Source: Cymbomonas tetramitiformis
Lineage: Eukaryota > Chlorophyta > Pyramimonadophyceae > Pyramimonadales > Pyramimonadaceae
Length of the DNA: 64,000 bases
Direction of reading: 5' to 3'
Assembly: GCA_001247695.2 (NCBI GenBank)
Contig: LGRX02027621.1
Location: forward strand, 24,307 to 88,306
Positions 19,021-32,300 of the stretch are shown here, piece by piece (position 1 is the first letter of the stretch; the number at the start of each line of letters is the position of its first letter). The notes beneath the pieces are model-generated. The model was not told the DNA's origin. It searched no databases and was given only the letters and a program-made list of their open reading frames with translations. The position numbers and the translations under genes are program-made.

Positions 19021-22000
19021 TGAGCATCCTGCAACGTGCGCGCGTACACCCGGTTTTCGTTGACGATCAGCGCGTACTCCATGACCTGCCGCAGCTCCGA
19101 GTACACCGCCATGAAATTGACTGTCAGGAGCAAACCCGCGACGATGGCGTACGCTGTCGCCACGACCAGACCGCCCACGAGCATACCCGCGGGGACGTAA
19201 TTCAGCACGGTACGGTCGTGGCAGGCGTCCATGCGATGGCGCGCGCGCTCGTTCATATCGTGTAGGCCGTCGTAGTAGTGCGCGTAGCTGGTGAAGATCT
19301 TGGCGATCCACCTGGTGCTTTTGCGCGTGCGAAAGCTTTCGAGCGAGTCCGGATGCTCGCGCTCCCAGATGTAGACCGCGTTTCTTAAGCCGTCCACAAA
19401 GCCGTACGGATCGGAAGCGCAATCGATGTTGTCGTGCAACCGGCCGCTGACCGGATCGCGCTTCGCCCACGTCTCCGGCCAAGCGATGTGATCGGGTAGG
19501 AGGTACGTCTCGACGTCCGTGGCGATGTCGTCCATGAGACAGGTGGGCAGAGCTGGGTAGCAGTCCAACTGCCATTCGTAGGTGGTCTGCAGCGTGGCGT
19601 GCACAACCAGCAGGGCGTCCACGGTGGCCACGTACGGGGCGCTCGAGGAGCCGCCCACGTAAATCACCGGAGCGCCGATCGCAACACCGATCAGCGCGTT
19701 GAACATCGCCGTCGGAAGGATCGGCCAGTCGAAGCGACGGCGCCCGCAATCCAGAATGCCGCGTTGCTCGCACGTTCCAGCGCTGCGATCGCTGCGCTCG
19801 GCCGCGTGAACTGCGCGGAATGGGCGATTGGAGGCCAAGGTGTCGATGTTACGATGATACACCGGGTGGCACGCGCGCCGATGCCACTCGTCCGAGGGAA
19901 ATAGCGCGCGCGCGCCGCGACAATCCCACCACACGCCGTGATCGTACACGAAGGCGTGGGTGGCGTTCGCGCGCACGGCGGCGCAGATGCGCTCAGCGAG
20001 GCACCTGTCCTGATCGGCGACGGTCGACGAATACCGGTCGGGACACGTGCACACGTAGGCCCTGGAGCGTACCGACGCGCTCTCGTAGTAGTCGGACGCG
20101 TAGTCGTCGTACCGTAGTATGGTGGAATCGGCGCTATCGTGCCGCAGACGATGCGGCGGGTCGGGATAATCCAAATTTGCCACAAGCTGCGCTAGCCGCC
20201 GGTATCTCGCGCTGTTGCGCAGGTCGCCAGTGAAATCCACTTCGTCCTTGAACCAGTAACCCGAGGAACGGCTACCGTAACCCAGACTGGCCCACGCACC
20301 GAGTGCGTCCGCGCCGTAGTAGGTGCGGTTGCAGAGTGTGCGCTCGTCGAACTTGGCGGTGGGGTCGTTATCGCGCAATTCGCACGCCGCCGCGAAGATC
20401 TGCGCCGGCACAAACCCTCCGCGCGCGGCCAGATCGTTCGCCCAGTACGTTTGGTTCGGCTCGATCTGTCGGTACGAATAGAAGTTGAAATCGACGTACG
20501 TTCGATCGTTACGATCCTGCACGACCACCGTGGACACGCCGGCGACGTCCGCGTAGCCTTCCTCGGCCCACCGCGCGTACCATCGCGCCCACTCGTTCGT
20601 TTGAACGGCGGTATCGGACGGCCAATTGCCCAGCGGTCTTCGTACGTCGCGCATGTGAAATCTCACCGCGTCGGTTTGCGCCAAATGCTCGGAGTGCAGC
20701 CCGATACCGAGGTCGTTCACGTAGTACACCCCGATAAAGTCCGTGTCGTAAAAGGATAAGTTGTTGATGGACCTGACGTCGTCGTCCGCGGTGGAATCGT
20801 TATTCTGCTGAAAAAGGTTGTTCACGAAAAAATCGGTCACGTCCGTGTCGAATGCGAACGTCGGAAAAAAGTTGCGGAGCAGGCTCTCACCGTAGCACAG
20901 AATCATGCGCGTCGCCGTCTGTTCATCGCACCTCTCGGCATCGCGCGCCTTCACACCGCGCACCGTGGTTCGCGTCAAATCCTCGATAACGCGGTTCTCG
21001 CTGTTGCCGGATAAGGCCGTGTCCACCCAAGTGCTCGCGTGTTTGAGCTCAGCCACGGCGAGCTGATACGGGGATCGTCCGTCCAAGGCGCGCAGGTTGC
21101 CTGTCGGATCGGTATGACACGACCGCGCCAGCCGCGTCGCGGCCGTTGGGAGCGGCAGAAAGTTGGCCGCACGAAGCAACGCGCAAACGCTGTGCTGAAA
21201 CGTGTGATTGCGTTTCGATTCGGTCAGATCGTCCTGCACGCCGTAGTAACGGGACGCGTACGTGACGACGTCGCCGACCCCGTCCATGACGCGATTCGTT
21301 ATTGCGCAATCGGCCGTTCGGGAGTGGGAGTACAGCGTGCCGGTACCGCTCGTGGAGTTCAGGTACTGCGTTAGGCGTCTGCTCGCCGGCGCGTGTCGGT
21401 CCGGTCCGTGCGTCGCCACCGCCAAATCACCGGTCACCCGGGACTGGACCGCTCCGGGCATCGCCTTCAAGGGGTGCGCCCCGACGAGCGGGTACTGCTT
21501 TTTAAAAAAATGCGCGTAGTCGGCATCGCCGTACACGCGGCTCCGATTGAACCAGCGGCTGTGCACGGCGCGGATGCCGGCCGCTATCGCGGAGTGCGCC
21601 GTGTTGAACGCCGCGGTGAAGTCGAACTCCGAGATGCGTGGATGCTTCGAGGCGACGTGCTCGTGTATTGCGCGGGTGAGGTTCAGAGCGCCGGTGATCA
21701 CCTCGACGGAACCGTTCATCGCTCCCAACGCGGTCACGCTGATGGCGCCATCGGGCACGGCGAACGTAAAGTTTTTGAGATGAGCGACCTCCCCGTGCCA
21801 CATGGCGCGCATGGGGTCCACCAACCCGGTTCGCACGCGCACGATCATCTCAGCGTCGAGCCCGTGCGCGTCGTACAACGCCACTTCCGCGGGGAGCGTG
21901 GCGTTTTCGGGGAGCGAGAAAGTCATAAGATAGACGCCCCACGCGACGCTCCGCGCTAGATCGATGGGTCGCATCGTATTATAAAAGACGTCCGCCGGTA

Positions 22001-23344
22001 GACTGGGCATGTCCAACGCGGACGCGAGCTCCATCCCGTAAAAACGCATCCGGACGCAGTGCCACGCAAGACTCGCCTCGACGTCGTCCAAACCGCGCAG
22101 GGTGGTAGGCGGCGGGCGCGTGGACAGCGCGCGCATCAGGTGGTCGCACTGAGTGTCGCCCGGCCAGAGTTGCGCGTCCATCACGTACTGAAACCGCGAC
22201 TCCTGCGGTGCCCCGAAGACGGCGCTGGTCGGCGCCAGATCGTCCGCCTGGTTCGGCGCCCCGCATACGCACACCTTGTAGACGGCGTCGCAACGCCGCG
22301 ACGCGGGGCCGCCGGCCATGACAGACCTGGCGCAACCCGCGCACAGCGTGACGGTGTTGTTGTACGTCATGTGGTTTTGGCACACCGCGTCCGCGCGCGT
22401 GTGGCAATCTCGGTGCGTGACGCACGGGCTACCGGCGACGAGCGTCCTACGCGCGTGCCGTATGGCGGAGGCGGTGAACTCTATGCCATCGGTGGCGTCG
22501 TCATCGACGAGCAGGCGTCGCGCGCTCGTGGAACCAGCCGGCGGCGGCGGGGGCGCGTCCACCTTGCGAGCCCCACCGGTTTCCGCGTCGTGGGTGACGT
22601 CGTTTGTAGCATCGTCCTCGCCGGCGCGCGTGGCCTCCTGCAGTATGGCCAGCAGGTTGAGATCGCAGGTGCACAACGTGGTGACGGGCACCTCCGACGT
22701 CGTCAGTTTCGCGTTCTCGAACAGGTCTAAGTTGCCGGAGGCGCGCAGATCGACCACCGCCCCAGCGAAGAGCAGATTATCCTCGTTGGTCACGGACTTG
22801 TCGCAATGGGACGCGCACGGAAAGGGTCCCATCACCCTGAGCGCCGCCAGGCAATCGGACACGCTCTGCATCGCCAGCCCCTCCCCGACGCGACTGCGGT
22901 ATTCGCGAGTGCACATCTCCGCCTGCCTCACGTAACACACGGCGTCCCGCGCCGATCCCGTGGAGGCGAGGTCGCGGACGCCTCGCGAGGGGCACTCGCC
23001 GCAGCCCTCACCGGGCACGCCGGGCGCGCGCTCGAAGGTGGTAACGCCCGCGTCCACCACGCGCACGTAGGAGGGTGCGCACTCGAGGCCCAAAGTTAGA
23101 TAGGGGGGCGCGCCGCACGTGCAGTAACCGCTGCCTCCGCAGTGAACGCCCGCGGCGCACATCTCGCACAGACAAGGAGTGCCGAAGTACTCGGCCTTGA
23201 CGGTGCGCCGTCCCAGGCACGCCTCGTACCCCTCGTCCCAGTAACATATGGCCATCTTGTAAAGGCCGGTGACCTCCGCCTCGCACGTGTCCTCGCGCGT
23301 GTGCCGCCCGCATAGTTGCAACGAGTCCATCGCCGCGTGCGTGC
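18993..23344 (-). CDS. Giant gene exon 12 and C-terminal anchor (residues 7971-9421)
   Basis: Acceptor GCGACAG ends at 23345. Cysteine-rich with EGF-like spacing near the start (CEMCAAGVHCGGSGYCTC). Dibasic SARRLL, SRRL and YRRL occur. Near the end, a strongly hydrophobic segment (AGMLVGGLVVATAYAIVAGL, about 19130-19195) is followed by about 40 charged residues and TAA: a type-I C-terminal membrane anchor with cytoplasmic tail. Confidence 0.75.
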
Positions 23345-26300
23345 CTGTCGCGGATGCACGCGGTGCTCAGTGAACAACGGCGTAGGCAGATAGAGTCACG
23401 CGTCGGCAGCACAAAGCGATCACGACGCACCTTCGCCGTACATGTCCCAGACGCGCCCTCGCACGTTGTTGGCGTTGCCCACCCCCGTCTTGGTTTCGAG
23501 GCACATCGCCTCGGACGTGGCCCAGCAGACGCTACATTCCGTCATCCACGCGGGTTCGTACGCGTTTCCGTCGATAACCGGAAGCTCGTCCGTGCGGTAC
23601 ACTTTAAAAACCCCATCCAGATCACGCGTTTCACACATGGACGCTTCCATGGGGCGGTAGAACTTGTTGTCGCCGTCGTCCGGCGCGTGACATTTTAGCT
23701 GCTGATGACACTTGGAGTACCTAGCAAGACGTTTTGAACACCGCGTGAAACCAGATGCGTACGGGCGTGCGTTGTTTTACGGGCAAGAAAACGCGTGTAA
23801 TCGTGGAAATGAGGGGGCGGGGCACCTTTCCGCGGTGTATCGATCCGGATGGTCGGATAAGTCGCGTGGGGTGGGACAGTCGCAGCCCATAATGTCCAAA
23901 AAGTTGTTACCCAGTACGTCCCCCAGTCTAAAATTTGGTAGACGAACCATGCAGTCGCTGAAATGCAGTTTGATCGGCAGCGGTACGCTCACGCCTGCGA
24001 TATGGACATGTTTGATGGACAAACTTTCCGGTATTCGTACGCACTCCCCGCCGAAATTGAATTGCAGTATCGCACATACAACAACGGTGTAATCGTAGGC
24101 GAACGTCTGCAGCATTATGACGGCCTCGCACGTGCCGTTGATGATCGCGTTGATTATTTTGCCCAGGGGCGACTCGAACACAATACGGTACAACACCGTT
24201 TTGAGGACGGCGCCGTACTCCCTCAGGAAAGTCATTATAGCATGGCCCACGTTTTTCCAATCGTCCGCGTTCTCCTGACCGGTCAGCGCGTCTATGACCG
24301 ACTTGAACAGCATGTAAAAAACGTTGATCAGATCGCTCAGCAGCCGCACGACAGCGCTACCAAACATGTTGCACACGTCCTCGATCATGGACACCAGGGC
24401 CATAGTGTCGCGCTGAAACGTGAAGAAATCGTTGTTGCCCTCGGGGTACAGCACCAACACCAGCGCGCGTATGTACTGCATGAACGCGACCAGCACGTCG
24501 CGGCAGTACAGCAGCAGTTGCGACCGGCTGAAAAGGTACGAGGTTAAGAAGGTGCCAAATTGGCTGGTGCCCCCGACGATATTTTGAAACGTCGCGCGCG
24601 CTCCGGCCTCCGCGGTGATCGTGCCATCGGCGACGCCGCGGGCGCTGTCCAGCATGCGCTGTATGTAGTACACGAACGTCTCGTTCGTCGCGATGAGGCT
24701 GCGCTGCACCATCGATCCGTAGGCCACCAGCAGCGTGGCCGTGGCTGCCTCCAACGGGTACGCCTGCATGTGGTGAACGTCGGTGGAGCAGGAGTCGCCG
24801 CTGCCGCCACCGACGCACCCCATCCGCAAAAACAAGGGTGGCACCCCAACGACAAAACCGTCATCGGAGGTGAGCGTGAGCAGATCGAGCTCGCGACCGC
24901 ACCGAGCGCCGCGCAGAAGCTGGCACACGGACACGCAGGAGCCCTCGGGCGCGTAAAGCCAGTACGGAAAATCCGCGCGGTGCTTCAGCAGCACGTTCGC
25001 ACTCTCGCTCGCGTCCTCGCTGTAACCGTTGTCGGTGACGTGCGACCCGTGCGTGGACGTTACGTAATACTCCAGCACGTCGTCGGTGAAACCGCCGAAG
25101 CCGAAATGCGACGCCTGTTCGACGGTCGCGGTGGTGTACGCCCCCGTGGCGTGATCCCGCTGGGTCAGCGCGCCCGTGGCGGCGTCTCCGCGGTAAGCGG
25201 TGAACTCGTCTAACGTTTGCAGCCACGCGCAGTGGCAGTAGCCGTCCCTCTCGCACCCGTGCACGACGTACGTGACGCTATCGCGCGTCCACAAAAACAC
25301 GTGTCCACCGGGCAGCGTGGCGTTCCCAACGCCCTGCTGCACGCATCGCGAGTGCGTCAGCCCGACGCACACGGTTCTGGGAAGCAGGCTGCGCTCCCCG
25401 ACATTCGACGTGGAGTACCACCGCGAGTTTATCCCAAATATTTCGGCGTACGAGTACAGCGAAGGGTCGTAATTGGCTGCGTAATATATCGGGGCGTAGA
25501 GGTACGGCGTGAAAGCGGTCAAGGCGTTGCTGAACGCCACCTGCGCCCACACATTTGCCGGTATAAAAGAACGCCGAGAGCTAAAAAGCAGTCACTTTTG
25601 TGTTGCATCACGGCCCAACAATGTCGAACGCTTTGAAAAAATGTAACTTTGGGCAGTACGGCCTGGCCGTGCTCGACGCCTACGAAGTCTGTATGGAGTA
25701 CACCTGTCGCGAGCTGCATCTGCACCTACGAGGCGGACGACGGCGCTTCCAAAATCTTACAGGTCCGAGCAGCAACACGCTGCACGGGCTGTTGACTCGC
25801 ATGTATCAAGCCAGGCTGCTGACGCGCAGTGTGCGCGTATGCACCGTGACGCGGCGCAGCCTGTACGCGTACCGCTGCGAAAATCCTAGAATGATAACTT
25901 GCTGCATCACGTTGTCTCAGCTGTCCCGACGCAACGCCAACCCGGCTAAGGGGCGTGAAAAGGATCCCCAACGTCTTCGTCCGACGATCCGCTGTCCGCG
26001 TCGTCGTCGTCCGCGTGAGCCTCCCCTTGACTATCCTCTCGCACGTCCAGCCTCACGCGGTGCAGAGACGCCAACGTCGCGCCGGGCATGCAACACCAGC
26101 AATGCCACATTTGCGTCCGTGAGCACGTCAAGTGCCGCAGTTTGACCATACCGGAGATGCCGTGCATCAGCTTGACGGCCACCGTGCACCGCGTACCGAG
26201 CAACACCAGCGTTTGCAACTTGGAATGCGCGCAGATCGCGTCGTGCTCTACGGGCATCTCGTTCACAGCGAGATGCAGGAACTCTAGAGCGGTAGCATCT

Positions 26301-29300
26301 CTTAGGGCAGCGTAATTGATCGGACCGCATGGATATTTAACTGTAAAATGTTTTAGCCGCGGCATGTGCGCGACGAAACCGACATGCGTAATGCCACGCA
26401 CGTACATCAGGCTTAATCGCTCCAGCGCCTTGGCGTGGTTCAAGGCGGTCGCGCGTTCGTCGTCGAGTAGTGCGAGCATGTCGATCGTAAGCACGCGTAG
26501 GTTGCGCAAGCAGGGCAAGGAGCCAAGACTCAGCGCGACGTTCACACGACCCCAGCATTCGAGGTGAAAGTGGCGCAACCCTGTCAGCGCACCGCGCAGC
26601 TGCACGCACGCGTCGCCATCGCTGACGTCCCGGCAGTTGTCCAGGCGCAGATCGGTCAGGGTCGTGTACCCGGCAAAACTTGAAAGGTCGAGGTCGGCGT
26701 ATCCTATCAGCGTCAACCGAGTCAAAGACGTCAGCGTATCGGGTACGCAGCGCGTTCCCCGCGCCTTGCTCCGGCGCGAGAGGTCGCTCTCCAACAGAAG
26801 CGCGCGGAGCTCGGTCAGGTGATCCAGTCGCGCGGGTGCGCATTCACCGCGTTTAGCGCGCACGTCAAGCTCGGTCAGCCGCGGCAAGCCGCGCAGATCC
26901 AGCGCGGACGCGTCGTCAATCACGTACAGGCGCAGGCTCGTCACTGTGCGCGAGTGAACCGCGTTGACCACTTCGATGGGCACGCAGTGTAGCGAAATTC
27001 GACGCAACGACGCGCATCGCCGCAGCTCGTCGCAAAGCGGGCGCAACAGCGTGTAGCTATTCTGCGTGCGCCTACAGCACATGGACAAATCAAAAACGCG
27101 CAGCGAGGAAAGTTTGGGTAGCTGCGGGACGACGTGCGTCTCGAGGTAACGCCAGAACGGTTTCACGTTCAGCTCGCATTGAACACACACCAACCGGCGC
27201 ACGAACTTAGCGCAAAACTCCGGATAGCGCGCCGCGTAACGCACATCCCGTAGCGTTCGTGTCTCATCGAACTCCGGACCGAGTATTGCGCATGACTCCT
27301 CTTCCAATGCGATTTGCGCGTAGATCCTCAAAAACTTCCCAGACAGCTGTTTGCTGATGCACCACCGCTCTTGCGTGCTGTAATCGTAGTCACAAAGGCG
27401 TCGTCGCGGGTTGGAGCGAAAGTGCGTGTCCGGATCGAGCATGACGCAATCGTCCAGACCGATCACGCTGATCGGCAAAAATGATTGTATACGCAGAATA
27501 AAAATTTGGCGTCGGATTGCCTCGGAGGCACGACCGATCCGTGAAACGGCGCGCAGACACAACAAACCCGACGTGCACAGTCGCATCACGATTATGGGTT
27601 CAAAAACCGGCAGGTCGAACAACGTGGGTTGCATGGTTAGTAAATCGTAGGGTGGCAGGGGGGTACGTTCGGGCGCGTTTACGGTCGCGCCAACGATCGA
27701 GCTATATATACGAGCGCGTGCGTTTAGGCATTTTGTGGGCTTCACCGCACCTGAGCCTCAAAGCTTAGCACCACGACGGTGTTCACGATGGCTGTGGGGT
27801 AGAGCATGTCGTCGAAGACTCGCTCGCACTCGCGGTCCTTCTGCGTTTCACCGACGCCGAGGTTAAACAGGTCCGTCATGCAGTTTGCGATATCCACGAC
27901 GTAGTTTATCAGCAGTTGCAGGCTGCTCTGCACCGCCCGCGTTTCGGTGCTGGTGACGCCGATAATCTCCGCGTGCTTCAGCACCGCCTGCTCCATCAAC
28001 TGCGCGTTGGACATTTCAAGCAGCTCCGTCGTGGACGCGGATTTGAAAAGTCGCTTTATGCTGGCCTGTTGCGACCTGAAAAACTCACCCATGCTCGTGC
28101 TTGATACAGGCGTGTTAAGCGCGTACGTTATTGCGCATACGGGGTTTAGGTTCATGCTGGTGTCGATCTCGTACGCGCCCGCCGCGCAGTTGGCGCTGAG
28201 CGGGTTGCACGCAATGGATTCCCCTGTCAGGGGGCTTGGATATTGCGCGTACCTGCGCACCCGAACGCGCAGGTTTCAGGAGTGAAACCTATAACCGCGT
28301 AGCGAAAACGTGCGCGCGATACTCACGTGGAAACGGCGTGCACGATTTTCAATGACTCCTGCATAAGGTTGTTGTGAATATCCGACTTGTCGCACATTAG
28401 CGTGGTCGTTTTGTCCGCGTACGCCTCCACGGCCCCGATCGGTCCGTACATGAACATGTGCACCACCTCGTACAAGCTGTGTGCCGCGGCCATCTGCTCG
28501 TCCAACGCAGGCTCGACCAAGCCCCATAACGTGTCTTTGCTTAGAAGCTTACCCTGCGTAACCTGATTGCCGGTGTAGGCCACACCAATTATCACGGTGC
28601 GCAGCGCGTTGGCGTACATGCGCAACGAGTGCCGAGCGAAATTCGCCGCCCCGGGCAGGTACGCGTCGAAAAAAACGTGCGCGGCGTCGGCGCTCTCTTC
28701 GTGCAGCACGTCGTGCAGAACGTGGTACTCGCCGCCCATGCTGACGCTGATATTCCAAAAGTCGTTCATCCAAGTGCGCGCGATCGTGCGCTGGCTTTGA
28801 CTATCGGAGGCGGTCTCAGCCGCGAGCGTGGCGGAAGCGCTGTCGTCGGTTATGGTAACCACCGCGTGCACGAAAAGCTCATCCTGCGTGGCACCGTCCG
28901 GATCCGAAGCGTGCACCTCCGCGTCCTCCTGCGCCCCTTCCGACTCTGCGCTTCTTGTCATGTACAGCAGCAGATCGCCACCCATGCCGGGAGTTTTGGC
29001 GTCCGCGTATTGCGCGCGCAACGGTACGCGATCCCCTAGAAGCAGATGCGACTCCAGGCACAGCATGTCTGCGTTGTACGTGTACTCCGCCGTATCGCAC
29101 GTCGCGGATCGTCGGCCCTCGGAGCCCACGCTGCATCGTGTGCTGGCAGGTGGCGGCTCCAACGGGGTGGGGGGCGGCGACGGCGGAATCGACGGGGGCG
29201 ACGCGGGCGTGGGTGGCGACGGCCTATCCGGAGGCGCGGGCGGCGGCTGGTACGCGCTGGGAGGCGGGCTCGGAGGAAACGGTGGGAACGCATACGGGGG

Positions 29301-32300
29301 CAACGGGGGCGGGCTGGGTGGGGGTGGAGGCAGCCTAGGTAGCGGCGGAGGCGTCCCGGGCGGACCCGGCGTCGCAGGCGTGTTGGGCGGCGGTGGCACG
29401 GGAGGTTCGGGGGGGTGCGTCCACATGGAAGGCGAATACGGCGGAGGTGCCACCGCGGACGACGACGGCAACGGCGGTGAAGGTGGCGGTGGCGGTGGCG
29501 GTAGCGGTGGCGGTGGGGGTGGGGGTGGCGGTGGCGGTGGCGATGGCGGCGGCGGTGGCGGTGGTGCTGGTGGTGATAGCGCCGGAGGCGGGCTGACGAG
29601 CGCGCCGGGTGGACTGGGTGTCAAGGGGGGATACGGCGGTGGCGGTGGTGGCGGCGGGTATCGTGGTGGCGGAGGTGAAGCAAGTCCCTCGCAGGCGAGA
29701 CTGCACGCGTAAAGCGTGTTGGGATGCGTGTTGTAAAGCTGGCATCCATGCGGTACGCTGTGGTAGGCCAGCAGCTCCTCGTCGCTCGTTTCCACAACGG
29801 TTTCGTCCGACACCGGGTCCGCGCACATGTACGCCTCGTCCGTCGTGATCACGGACGGCCCTCCGAACGCGCGCGTGACGATGTTTGCGCAGCAACGATC
29901 CAAGGAGTCGCCGCAGGCATTCGCCCGATCACTGCTTGCGAACTGCCGCAGCAGCGCACGCGCCGAGATTGGCCTCGCCGAATCGTCCTCGACGCGCGCC
30001 AAAGTGTTGCCCGTAAAGTCGATGGTAAAGTTGGCCCACTCGCTGCCTTCGAGGTCGCCGTGCATGTAGATCGGTATATGCACGCCCGAGTCGTCCAACA
30101 GCACCTCCGAGTCGGTACGCTCCGCCCCGTGCCACTCGTCGCCCGACAGTGGCACAATCAGCGAACGTCCGACGACGTTCTCGCCCACGGAGTACAACGG
30201 GTTTCGGGACGTGCTTTGGTGCATGCGCACCGTGTAGCTCTCCCCGACGAAGAGCCGGAGCTGGACGTGTGCCGCGCCGTCGACCAGGTACGCTAGATGC
30301 GATCGAATTCGATCGTCGGAGGCGTCGACGTTGCTGCAGGTAACGTAAGCCGCCTTCACCTCCATCACCTGACCATCATCTACCGTCCGCGTGTCGTCGC
30401 ACCGAACCGCCAACGGGCGATCGGCGTACGTACCGTCGTTGTACGTCAGCAGACGCCGCGCCCCTGGCGCATCTTCAAAATAAACGTGATGGTAGGCCAA
30501 GGTCGATTCATCGGTCGGGACGCAAGGCTTGCCATCCTCGACGACTCGACAATCCGTCCCCCCACCAGGCAGGTGCGTCGCGCAATGACCTTCGCCGGAC
30601 ACAGTAAACCAAGCGCACCCTTTGGTCGCGTCGCACTTTGCCCGCGTGGTTTCGGTGCAATCGACGTTTGTGTCTGGTTGGCACCGCTGGTGCGTCGTGG
30701 AACCTATCAGGGCGTCGCATCCTAAGAAGCGCTGCATGCAAAGCGAGGCGTCGGAGTCCCATTTGCAGGTGCGAGATCGGCCGCGCGCCTCGCACGTGGC
30801 CTGCGACGTGCTGTGATCGGCGCACACCCCGAAGTCCGGAAAACATTCCACTACCCACCCTTCGTGCACCTGTTGAGTGCACAGAGTACGCCCGTCGTAC
30901 ATGGGTGGCAGCGCCGTGTTCTCGCAGAATTGTGCGGTTTGGCCGACGTTGGTATAAGCGCAGCGACTGTACAGATTGTCGAGCTCCTCCGGTGGTACCT
31001 CCGGTATTGTGCCCCCACCCGTGGCGTCCGCGGCGGTGGTGCGCGGTTTGTAGTGCCCGCAGACCTGTTACGCGTAACGCTCACCCCCCCCCTCCCCCTC
31101 ACCCTTATCGCAACACAGGTTGAAAGCTTCCCCGCAAATAAAACGCCTTCACAGTTACTCTACGCAACTTTGCTCATCCCCGCACGTGTCGTGACATACC
31201 TTATAACCCGTGGAGTAATGCTCCAACGGGTGGTCCACGCCGGTGTCTGTCTGACATACACAGTTTACGTCGCTGTCGTTGTTCTGCACGACGTACACAT
31301 CCGCGTTCGTGCGAGCGACGTCGCCCAGCAATGCCACCGTGTCGTTCGCGTAAAAGCGGTCGCCGAAGTCGCGCACCAGCGTCCAGTACTGCCACCCGAC
31401 TCGATCGTAAACGCGCGACCTGCGCACGAACTGCAGCGGCGAGACGCCGTCATCCCCGAAAGCCTCGGCCAGAGGCCGCGCACCACGGTACCGCGTCTCC
31501 GGATCCCACACGCTCGGCATCATCCAGTCCGCATAATTTGTGCGCTTGTCCGCGAAGGTGGCGTCGCCGAGCACGCATATCAAACGTTTCTGCTGCCCGT
31601 TCGCCGAGTTCGCGTCGCGCGGAACGTACATACCCAGCCACGGCGCCACCTCGCTCTGATACACGTCCCCGGTCTGCAGCGGCCGGTTTATGACGTCCTC
31701 CACCACGCTCATGGAGGTGCAACGGAACGCGCGGTTCGCGTACACGTCCCGCACCTTGCGCATGTGATGCTGACCGTACCGAGTCCGTTCTGCTTCGGAC
31801 ATGCCACGCTGGTTGCGCTCCACGTTAAAAATCACCTGCTCGTCCTCGAATTTGTCCGCGGGCCGTTCGGCGTCCATGCACGCGTCGAAGCACATTTGCA
31901 GGAACGCGTCGTCGTCGTCGCGGGTGCTGCGACTGGAAGAGGCGGCCGCGTCGGTCGACGGGAGAGGAACGTGCAGATTGTAAGCCGTGGCGACGTGCTT
32001 GTTGGTCCCACCGTCGTACCCGTAGAACTGCGTTACCGGTGGGTACTCGCATTCGCCGGGGGGCATGTCGAAAGTCGCGTCGCACGGTTTCCCTTGGTAG
32101 ATGATCATCCTCCAGGTGTTCGGTGGGTGCATGACGTTCACGCTGGGGCGCTCCGTGACCGTCTCACCATCCGGAACCACCGCGTCGGCCGGCTTGAGAG
32201 TGTACGCGTCTGATGCCTCGTCGTACCGCTCCGTCACCGCCGCGAAGCACTCGTGCTCCAGGCGCGTTCCGTCGGCAGCGTGCTGCGCTTCGCTGGTCGA

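Larger units (their letters stand above)
25541..27750 (-). other. Predicted 2.2-kb intron with nested genes
   Basis: Borders: CAG-GTGCGG at 27750 and GGGCGCAG ending 25541. It holds a complete F-box/LRR gene (25946-27634, same strand) with its own TATA box (27701-27710) and a divergent gene (25621-26145, plus) with a TATA box (25562-25568). All other introns are 74-145 bases, so this one looks like a small intron enlarged by insertion. Confidence 0.5.

Noticed and set aside
18865..19773. 302-codon minus frame overlapping giant-gene exon 12
   Set aside because: Arginine-rich shadow of the main frame, which has the better amino-acid composition and the membrane anchor.
30813..32213. 466-codon plus-strand frame, and similar long plus frames at 28828-29712, 34770-35894, 46480-47409
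   Set aside because: They are antisense to giant-gene exons with high GC; composition (arginine, alanine, valine or glycine runs) mirrors the opposite strand and no start signals or domains are visible.
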